Positions 47,265 through 55,466 of a stretch of DNA of 64,000 bases are shown in pieces (the stretch's first letter is position 1; each line of letters starts with the position of its first letter). The DNA is taken from NCBI GenBank assembly GCA_029582165.1, contig CM055872.1:6603582-6667581 (forward strand). The letters are read 5' to 3'. A program made the position numbers and the translations under genes. This stretch comes from Portulaca oleracea (lineage: Eukaryota; Streptophyta; Magnoliopsida; Caryophyllales; Portulacaceae). The notes below the pieces were generated by a model. The model saw only the letters and a list, made by a program, of their open reading frames with translations. It had not been told where the DNA came from and made no database searches.

Positions 47265-47272
47265 TATAAATA
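47265..47272 (+). promoter_or_regulatory. TATA box of the single-domain CEP gene
   Basis: TATAAATA stands 118 bases before the ATG, giving a transcription start near 47300 and a leader of about 90 bases. Confidence 0.7.
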
Positions 47273-47389
47273 CCCTAGGAGTTAAGACTAAGAGGTCATG
47301 CCATCTTTCACAACTAACCTAGAAACCTCAAGCCCTTCTTTCACCCTCACTCTCCCTAAAAACCCTCTCACAAACTCGCTACAGGTATC

Positions 47390-47722
47390 ATGGGCTACAC
47401 TAAGTTGACAATTGCTTTGTTTCTTATGGCACTGATTTTCTGCCAAGAGTTTCAGTTTTCCCAGGGAAGGCCATTGACCCAAGGGAAGGTCGATCACGTT
47501 AATGTTCCTAAGTTCCATACGAACAATGTAGAATCAACCAAAACAACAGACCACATTATTAACACGCATAAGGGCAGGACGAATCAAGCTGCATATGCCG
47601 AGTTTCCGCCTCCAACACCAGCTCAGGTCTCAGAAGCATCTCAGCCGCCGCCATTATTTAGCAATGACTTGGATAACTTCAGACCCACAGCACCGGGCCG
47701 GAGTCCTGGTGCTGGGCATTGA
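47390..47722 (+). CDS. CEP peptide-hormone precursor, one domain
   Basis: This 110-residue precursor of a C-terminally encoded peptide has three parts. Residues 1-26 are a signal peptide (LTIALFLMALIFCQEF core, cut near FSQG). A poorly conserved, Asn/Thr/Pro-rich spacer follows. The mature domain is the last 15 residues, NFRPTAPGRSPGAGH (96-110), and the protein stops directly after the His, so no C-terminal trimming is needed. The key features of the family are kept: Arg3, Pro4, Pro7, Gly8, Ser10-Pro11-Gly12 and Gly14-His15. CEP peptides are secreted, hydroxylated on proline and sensed by CEPR receptor kinases, linking nitrogen status to root and shoot growth. Single exon, with a TATA box in place. 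CEP family membership is sure; the orthologue number is not. Confidence 0.95.
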   Translation: MGYTKLTIALFLMALIFCQEFQFSQGRPLTQGKVDHVNVPKFHTNNVESTKTTDHIINTHKGRTNQAAYAEFPPPTPAQVSEASQPPPLFSNDLDNFRPTAPGRSPGAGH

Positions 47723-48887
47723 CGTCACGACTAGGGCAGTGCATGCCAAATAATAGTCGCTGAGTTAGTTATCTTTTTTTTTTTTAATCTTTCGATGTAA
47801 TTGTCTCTGAAATTAAATGCAATATTGACATGATTTCCTCGACTATTCATGGTGTCAACCGTTCATCCCCCCCCCCCCCTTTTCGTTTTCCCAACTACCA
47901 GTCCATGCATATTTCCAGTGTTACTCATACAGCATGCATTCTATGCATCTTATTGAATATAGAGCATGCATGATGCATGCACATGGCTTCGACAAATACT
48001 AATTGCTAAGTATCTTCACCTGCTAATATTTCAGAACTTAGGGCAAATGGGCAAATATTTGACAAGAAGAATTTTTTTTTCATAAAAAAAAAAAACCCAA
48101 AAAAAATTAACTGAATATAAGATAACCAGTGGTCAATTTTTTTTTTTTGTATAAGTAACTAGTAGTTGACTTCCTTCACCACACATAACCTCCATGCGTT
48201 TGTTTCACCTAGAAGATTGAGCATTTGCTTTTACAATGTAATTACACCACCCCTTGCCCTAATGAAAGGAGAATGAGCATGATTCTGACTAGTAATTGAC
48301 AAGCATTTTAGGAAGATTAATTGATGCACCAGAAATCTCACACTCATTTAATTGCTAAGTTGTCACAGCTACTCTCGTACAAGTCCCAAACAATTCATGT
48401 TCTCATTGAAAAAGTAGGTTAACAATATGATTCATCATTTTTTACTAGCGAAGTACCACAGTTAAATTAACAAAGAATCTAAGAAGTTCACATGATACTA
48501 CATCATTACATACCAAGTATCCTATCTTGTTTGTTGAATGCATGGTTACCAGGGTCTATGAACACTTCTTGGATCACTTAAATCTTGATCACTACTTTTT
48601 TTGGCAAATTTAATCTAATGTAGGCTTTGCATCACTAGTTCCTACAATGCGAATCACAGGGTTATAGAGTGGTCCTGTAACTATGGTTGAATGTCAAACC
48701 TTAAATAGTGTATACAACAAGCTATATACATTAGATTGTAGTAAACTAGTAATCCAAACTATTGTATATAAGATGGTAAATCTAGTGGCGGTGCACTGAA
48801 ATCCAAGGGTTCAATAATTTTGCTTACTGTGATACAATTCTAAAGTTCGGTTTACTATTACCCCAATCTAGTTCGGCATACTACAAT
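47723..48887. other. spacer downstream of the first CEP gene
   Basis: Presumed 3' untranslated region followed by AT-rich DNA. A poly(C) run occurs at about 47869-47879 and GCATGCATGATGCATGCA-type palindromic sequence near 47930-47985. No gene seen. Confidence 0.5.
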
Positions 48888-49290
48888 CCAATTTTCCTTT
48901 GGTTAATAGGTATTGCATGTGCAAGAGGGATCTTGAATCACCGAACCATCTATTGCTTCATTGTGACTTTGCTAGGCCTCTTTGGGCTGTAGCCTTAGGT
49001 TGTCTTGATGTTACTTGGGTTGTATCCTACTCAATTAAGAGCCATCTCCTATCTTGGGAGAGTTTCTTTGGGAGGAAACCAAAAAGGCTTTGGTTATACC
49101 ACATGTGATTTTTCGGATTATCTAGAGAGAAAGGAACTGAAGGGTTTTGAGGGAGTTGAAATCCCTCTTTAGAGATTGAAACACAATTTTGTCAAGTCTC
49201 TCTTCTTTTGGGTGAATGGGAAGTTTAACTCTTCCTCTTTTGATGTGGTAAATTTTGTAGATAATTTGTTTTTTTGGTTATACATAACTA
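48888..49290 (+). pseudogene. LINE 3' fragment (RVT zinc-binding region)
   Basis: [20 protein letters not shown] (from about 48912) is the zf-RVT signature and the following [17 protein letters not shown] matches the fragments in CTLH/CRA intron 10. Truncated at the 5' side and frameshifted. Confidence 0.75.
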
Positions 49291-49422
49291 TGTAGGATGC
49301 TAGTTCAGCATCTAATTCTAATCTTTCAATCCTATTATTAATATATTTATATTTTTTCCTATAAAAGAAAAGTGATATAGAAGTGTCTAGTTTACTATTG
49401 TCTTCTATGTAAGCTTTATGCA

Positions 49423-49880
49423 CTAATTACTAACACAAGGAAACAAATTTACATTTACCTCATGTACCAAACATCCAAAGCAAACATCAAGTTTAACTCT
49501 CAACATAGTTCCAGGGCGACTGATGAAACTAACCTTGCACACTTCACGTTCATCACCTACGCAGAAATCAAACTGCTTTCCGCATTGTTCGTGTCCGCGG
49601 AATTCTTTATGACATTGTTTTCCCCTGACAGCAAATGACAGTTTTGTATAAATCAAGCCTTGTTTCCACCACTATAGCCAGCAAGCAAGCAGGCGACATG
49701 TCACATGTACACAAGTAGTTAGTCTACACATAGTTGTGATCACATTGCTACAGCATGAAACAAAGAATGCCACTGTTCATTTGATTAGGTGAGAAGAAAC
49801 TACTATAATAGAGAACAAACATGCATTTACCATGAAGTGTCACATGAATCCTAGGAAAAATCTTCTATCATGTGAGTAGG
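49423..49880. other. spacer with an unexplained Cys-rich minus-strand frame
   Basis: On the minus strand an open frame (49656-49423) contains a segment flanked by AG and GT (about 49636-49549) reading HKEFRGHEQCGKQFDFCVGD. It resembles an exon but has no partner and no family was recognised. Confidence 0.2.
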
Positions 49881-49885
49881 GCTAT

Positions 49886-50040
49886 AAAAGTGTTGAGTGG
49901 CTTGCGAGCCGCTCGGGCTCGACTCAGTCAAAGCTCAGCTCAAGCTCGGTTTGGCCAAAGCTCGGCTCAGCTCAGAAGTCTATCGAGTCAAGCCCGATCC
50001 TAGGAGCTTAGTTCAGGCTTGACTCGTTTAAGCTCTCTTA
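49886..50040. mobile_element. truncated hAT-like element, GAGCTCGGCTC type
   Basis: One end reads TAGGGCTATAAAAGTG, then GCTCGGGCTCGACTC and CAAAGCTCGGCTCAGCTC repeats. The opposite terminal repeat is absent. Confidence 0.55.
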
Positions 50041-50134
50041 AGTACTTTAAGTAGGAAGTAGTCTGTGTTCCATGAATATAAGTGAAATTGGTATTGATTT
50101 AAATGTTTAAAATTTAATATTATAGCATGCATTT

Positions 50135-51092
50135 AGGGATGGCAATTCGTCAGAGGCGAATCGGAGGTAGGTACCTTCACCTTCGCTCCAATTAATAATC
50201 GGAGGTGGAGGTCCACCTCCAAATCCGATTAATCGGAGGTCGGAGAACCTCCAAATCCAAATTCAATCGGAGGTCATCGGAGTCGGAGGTAATCGGATTA
50301 CCTCCGATTACGATTAGCCATTATACGTTTCCATAAAATGATTTCCTCCGATTCCGATTACTTCTAACTCCGATTACCTGAGATTATATATCATACTTGT
50401 TAAAATAAAACACCAACAATAATTCTTAAAAATGTTTGTGTCCGGTAGTCTTAACGTCGCGATCGGGTGTCGTGAGGGGGTGCGGCGGTCGGCTGTCGTG
50501 CGACGGTCGACTGAGACAAAGAGAGGAGACGGGCTTGACGGCAGGCGCAGACAGAGAGAGGCAGAGAGGACAGAGTTCAGAGGAGGCTGAACTGGAGATG
50601 ATGGTGGTAACGACGTTGAACTCAAAACTCGAAATTCGGAAGAAGAAATCAAAGGTGGTGAAGTGAAGGTGGTGGATGGTGGTGGTAACGACACTGGGAT
50701 AGGAGCCTGGGGGCTAGGATGCGCGAGGTGAAATGAAACTAATAAAATGAAACCCTAATGGCCAATAGTAATACACAATTTCCTTTTAAAAAAATAAATA
50801 AACTTTACAATCTACTATAAAAAAACGGTCATTTTAATTGTCAGTTTTTTTATTTTTTATATTGATTATTATAATCGGACTTAATCGGACTTAATCGGAT
50901 CGACTATAATCGGACTTAAGCGGACTTAATCGGATCGGAGGTGGTCACCTCCATACCCGCCCCAATTATAATCGGAGTCGGATTTTTTTAATCGGATTCA
51001 GATTCGGAGTTTTTTTAGTCGAATTCGAATTCAGATTTTTTAGTCGGAGCGAATCGGATTCGCTTCGAATTCGGACTTGACTGCCATCCCTG
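50135..51092. mobile_element. 958-bp hAT-like element with perfect 8-bp TSD
   Basis: ATGCATTT flanks both ends (50127-50134 and 51093-51100). Termini AGGGATGGCAATTC and, reverse complemented, CAGGGATGGCAGTC match the Ac-type CAGGGATG start. Each end has a dense array of AATCGGAGGT or AATCGGACTTAATCGGA units. A GC-rich centre (50440-50600) holds short open frames but no transposase, so the element is non-autonomous. Largest complete element in the window. Confidence 0.88.
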
Positions 51093-51659
51093 ATGCATTT
51101 GACATTTTTTTTAATTTTCTAGTTTAAGTTGCATATATACAGACCTCCCTAGACCTGATCAAATTACCGGGTTCTTACCGAAATACTACTGCTTCTGATC
51201 AATTTTCATCCCCGGCTTACGGCCACATGTGTGCTTGATTATGTAACAAATATAATAATCTATCTCATCATCACATTTAAAAAATATGGAAGAAAATAAA
51301 ATTTTCTGAGGTTTGCCACTCAAAGGGGACCATTTCATTATTACATGCTATGGTATCTACGAATTCCGGGTAAAGCTGCCAGCCCACAATAACAATAACG
51401 TTTTATAACCAATCTTTTAAATGTTGCCTTGTACAAAATATGACAAAAAAGTTTGAAAAGATATCTTAAACTACTAAGATTCTCAAAAGCACAATAAATT
51501 GTCCTTTCGCAAAAAGTTGCAGTTACGACAGGAGCTCAAAAAGTCGCTTATCAGAAGATCGGCCTTTACAAATTCTAAAGCCTACAGAACTATTAATGTC
51601 AAAGCACTAAAGCATAAAACACACCAAATAATGATGATTTCTTCATCATATTAATATTT

Positions 51660-51930
51660 TAATTAGAGCCGGCAAAATTTTGTCCAACCCGGAATACTTG
51701 AACTGTCCGACCCGGAAAAAAACCGGGTCTGGATACAGATTTTTCGTCCAAAATTTGATACTGACCGAATATTTAGACATAAAATTTCTCTCTTTTCTCT
51801 TGTCTGAACCCGATTTCGACCTGAATTTAGCTTTGTCCGAATTGTCCGACCCGAAATAAAACTGGGTCCGGACATGAATTTCTTGTCCGAATTTTGACAT
51901 TGTCCGAATTTACCCGGATCCGGATTTTTG
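51660..51930 (+). repeat. CCGACCCGG-type dispersed repeat, second copy
   Basis: Colinear with 28531-28815: GCCGGCAAAATTTTGTCC, TGTCCGACCCGGAAAAAAACC, ACATAAAATTTCTCTC and TCTTGTCCGAATTTTGACATTG. The minus strand is open for over 80 codons in two frames because of the repeat structure. Confidence 0.7.
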
Positions 51931-52816
51931 TGGTGGTCAGTGCTCAGTTTGAATGATTTCTGTTCTCTAATATGACAGATAAAACTGAAGTGAGGATTCC
52001 ACAACCTGAGGAGCCAGCCCGTGGCCCGCAGCAAAAGTTTATTATTCAGGGTGAAATGAGACGGGTAAAAATGGAGGATGGAAACTAAACGAGTTCTTAA
52101 GGTATCAGACTTTGCTCCATTTAGACTTATTCATGAGAACAAGCATTAGTGGTTGGGACCCTCTACAGACTGGGCGGCTTTGGTGGTTTGAATAGAAAAT
52201 TTTATCCTTGACCTTCGAATGTTTAAAAGGGGCATTATTCATCACAGAAACCAGGCTAATAAGTACGCAGCTCACATGCCAGAAAAGCGAAAGGGGGGAC
52301 AACCACACATTAAAGTTCATTAAACCTTAACTACACAAAAATCATGCATATAAACTTCAAACACTAAAAAAATGCAAGCTTCACATGATGCTTAATGAAA
52401 GTTAATCACATTAGTCAACTTCCAATGAGCTGCTAGTTTCTCACCATGCATAGGTACAAAAAGAAAGTTAATGGCTCTTAGTTATTTCTCTTTTGCCTTT
52501 TTAAAGTTGTCAAAAGTTGTCATTGAAGGATCACCTAATTCTAGTTGCTAATTTAACACTTAGATGGTAAGACCTGTGAAGTTATACCTAAAATATAAGC
52601 GGAAATAGGGCTCCTGGGCATTAGCAACAACAACTCCCAGTGTGGGTCCCACATAGAAGTAGCTTAATTTAAAACTTAATCAGACAAACTATAAGTTTTG
52701 GTAATGGCTAGTAACATCCTAGATCCCTTCATAGCCACGTACAGTTACTATGCACCACATAACTCGCCCATGTACTTTGCATTGGCTAGATGGCTTCAGC
52801 ATCCCACCAAAACCAA
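51931..52816. other. spacer, no gene confirmed
   Basis: A 38-codon plus-strand frame starting at about 51973 and a splice-flanked minus-strand segment over the same bases (51998-52090) are both open; neither could be linked to a gene. Confidence 0.3.
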
Positions 52817-52995
52817 GGGGAGCCTTGGCGCAACGATTGAGTTGTCGTCGTGTGACCGTGAGGTCACGAGTTCGATTCCTAGAAGCAACCTCTTGCACAA
52901 ATGCAAGGTAAGGTCTGCCTACATTACACCTTTATGGTGTGACCCTTCCCTAGAAGCCCGGACGCTTTGTGCACAGGGTAGCCCTTTAGTCAAAC
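52817..52995 (+). mobile_element. tRNA-derived SINE
   Basis: Begins GGGGAGCCTTGGCGCAACG and has box B GAGTTCGATTCC at 52868-52879, then CAAATGCAAGGTAAGGTCTG and a CTTTGTGCACAGGGTAGCCC end. This is the widespread angiosperm SINE of the GGGGAGCCTTGGCG type. Target duplication not clear; ends within a few bases. Confidence 0.85.
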
Positions 52996-54518
52996 AAAAG
53001 AATGACACCCATTGCTGACTCTTGTGAAACAGGGTCTAGGAGATACAAGTGTGGGTATCTTAGCCCCACAAGCAATATTTGTTTTCTGCAAGATCCACAA
53101 GATGTTGGGAACAAGTTTTTGCAGGTCAAATGCAGTGAAGCTACACTTGTAGAAGAGAAAATTTTGGTGTAAGTAAAGATGATAATGCAAATAAAGTATA
53201 GGCTGCTCTGTTTTATCTTCTCAAGAGATAGTGCATGAGCATTTTTCTATGACTCGGGTTCATGTGTTCAAATAGACAATAGTCGGTCCATAATGCACAC
53301 TCTGCCCTATCAAGGAATCTTGAATAAAAGCTTAAATACTCACATCTGTAAATAGTTTATGGAAGATCAACAGAAAGCAGTTCAAAGCACCATTAACAGT
53401 ATTCTCACATTTATAGACCAACATGCATGATTTATATGAGCATTACTGACAAAGATTTACTTCAGGTAGCATTGATGCACATATGTAGATAAGTTACAAG
53501 TACATGGAGTGACATATCAAAGGCACGATGACTTCTAGTGATGACATCGAGAGTTCCAAAAAAATACTAATCAGTGACATGCTGGAGATTGGAATCTTTT
53601 CACTATTAGCGGCTCTAAGTAATCATAGACCACACTGAAGAGTTTTACCGAATAATATAAGCAACAGCACGAAGACAGATGTACTTCACCTTTATTTATG
53701 GACCAATATTTCCAATCCTTGCAGCCAACCATCCATATAAAGTTGACCATCTACCTTTACGTGGAACTACAAGAGAATCTCCTAGCTTTCGGCGTACTTT
53801 GTGGGGGAAACTTCGAAAAGCCAGATTGAGCAATAGCGCGCATATTTCATAACCAGCAAATGCATGTTCTTTTTTTCACCCTCCTGTAATGAATATAATG
53901 AGAACCACTTCAATCCTCAAGCAGATCAGCACAACTCAAAATCTGCATGGATTATGATTGTAGAGGAACATATGTTTTCAGTTTCATCGGATCATCAATA
54001 TGCAAAACAAGCACAAATCGAGTCGAAAGAGACTTTAAATCCTTACAGTTACGACGATCAGCCCTGCCTATTGCATTTCCTGCATTGAACAGTGTAGTAA
54101 AGGAAAAATGATATGCTAATCTGTGTTTTTGAGGCCAAAATACCCCAAAAATGCTTGTGCGAATCGGCAGCATTAATTTTTAAAAAGCCCGATTGAAAAG
54201 AAACAAGAAACAGAACAGGTTGGAATTTGCTGAACCACACCACAACAATAGCGGAAGCAAGTCCCACCATCAGCAAGGTCTAGGCTGTTCACGATACAAG
54301 CAATTTTACTACTGCCAAAAATTACCATAAATTCACTCACCAAAAGAATTAGAATGTTGCAGACAAACAGAAAGGATATCTTCAAAAAAAACCTCTCATA
54401 ATGCAATGCTAATTTAACCTCTAAGGTGGCATTCTATGCTCTACGGGAAGGAGTTGACCGTAGGAATTTATTAAGTGAGCAGAAAATAGTACTCACAGAC
54501 ACTATTTGCATCTAGTAT
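52996..54518. other. spacer upstream of the two-domain CEP gene
   Basis: Mostly non-coding. On the minus strand 53870-53690 a stretch of about 55 codons (SFPHKVRRKLGDSLVVPRKG, then RWSTLYGWLAARIGNI and a stop) has coding-like composition but no acceptable splice acceptor upstream and no family that I recognise. Confidence 0.35.
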
Positions 54519-54526
54519 TATATATA
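54519..54526 (+). promoter_or_regulatory. TATA box of the two-domain CEP gene
   Basis: TATATATA stands 116 bases before the ATG, nearly the same spacing as in the other CEP gene. Confidence 0.65.
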
Positions 54527-54641
54527 CACAAGCGGTGATTGTAATCATCCATCAAGTCACATCCTTCCACTGACCTATATACTCTATATTCTCTCCACTT
54601 TCATTTTTCAGCTAAATTTTCTCCCTAGCATATAATCAAAG

Positions 54642-55466
54642 ATGACGAAGTTCCGACTCGTGAGTAAATTGGCTCTTGTGTTTATTGTTTGTCAAATGCT
54701 TTCAGGAGAAGGGAGGCGGATAAAGTCACTAAACACAGTAGGGGTCAACTATGTTAAGAGCCCCTTTCCCAACAGCTTAGTAGCCAACTCAAACCCCGGT
54801 AAGATATCACCAGAGAAGACTCCTCAAGAAGAAACGCCTGATTTTCTTCAATCTTTTGTCAACCAAACCAAGTTTCCATCTTTAGACACGGATAATTATC
54901 CTCGTAAACAATCCCATAATTATATCCACCCGACATCAAAAACCCAATCTTTAGTGCATGACGTACACATCTCGTCAAAACAGGTGACTGAATCTAGAAT
55001 GGCAAACAGTCTTCCAGCAGCAGTAGGCGACTACAGACATGCCATTAGAGAACGAAGACTGGGTGTCGACCTTGAAGTGGACAACAGAAAATCAAATCAC
55101 AAACCAAGAATTCAGCAAAACGGTTCACCCTCAACAACACTGGCCCATGATCCATTTTTCAGTAAACCTGTTGTAGCTTACGAGAAAAATTTTCGACCAA
55201 CATCACCAGGTAGCAGCCCTGGTGCTGGTCATCTAAAAGCAAACAAAAACTTGAAGGAGACCACGGTATATTGTATTAGTGACAAATGCACAAGTGGTGG
55301 CCATTCTTTTGAAATCAATCCAGATAGCATTGCATCAGAAGAACACAGACGTCTCGGAGCAATACATCCAAATGTTGGAGAAACAGACGATTACCGGCCC
55401 ACCAAGCCAGGTCACAGCCCGGGTGCAGGACATCCAGTTTTAAGGGATACGGAAAACCCAAATTGA
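54642..55466 (+). CDS. CEP peptide-hormone precursor, two domains
   Basis: Single-exon 274-residue precursor. Residues 1-23 form a signal peptide (LVSKLALVFIVCQMLSG). A long Ser/Asn/Lys-rich propeptide follows, then two CEP domains: NFRPTSPGSSPGAGH (183-197) and DYRPTKPGHSPGAGH (250-264), separated by 52 residues and followed by a 10-residue tail. Both keep all family positions, so both should be released and hydroxylated, unlike many long CEP precursors whose extra domains decay. The second domain starts Asp-Asp-Tyr, where most CEPs have Phe or Tyr without an acidic pair. The gene is 6.9 kb downstream of the single-domain CEP in the same orientation; the pair probably arose by local duplication followed by domain gain. 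The spacer is not alignable by eye with the first precursor. Signalling role as for other CEPs, inferred from family. Confidence 0.95.
   Translation: MTKFRLVSKLALVFIVCQMLSGEGRRIKSLNTVGVNYVKSPFPNSLVANSNPGKISPEKTPQEETPDFLQSFVNQTKFPSLDTDNYPRKQSHNYIHPTSKTQSLVHDVHISSKQVTESRMANSLPAAVGDYRHAIRERRLGVDLEVDNRKSNHKPRIQQNGSPSTTLAHDPFFSKPVVAYEKNFRPTSPGSSPGAGHLKANKNLKETTVYCISDKCTSGGHSFEINPDSIASEEHRRLGAIHPNVGETDDYRPTKPGHSPGAGHPVLRDTENPN

Noticed and set aside
50374..50694. 106-codon minus-strand frame in the hAT-like element
   Set aside because: Ser/Pro-rich low-complexity reading of the GC-rich core; no transposase motif, so not evidence for an autonomous element.
51646..52034. Two overlapping minus-strand frames (84 and 123 codons)
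   Set aside because: Produced by the CCGACCCGG-type dispersed repeat, which is open in more than one frame.
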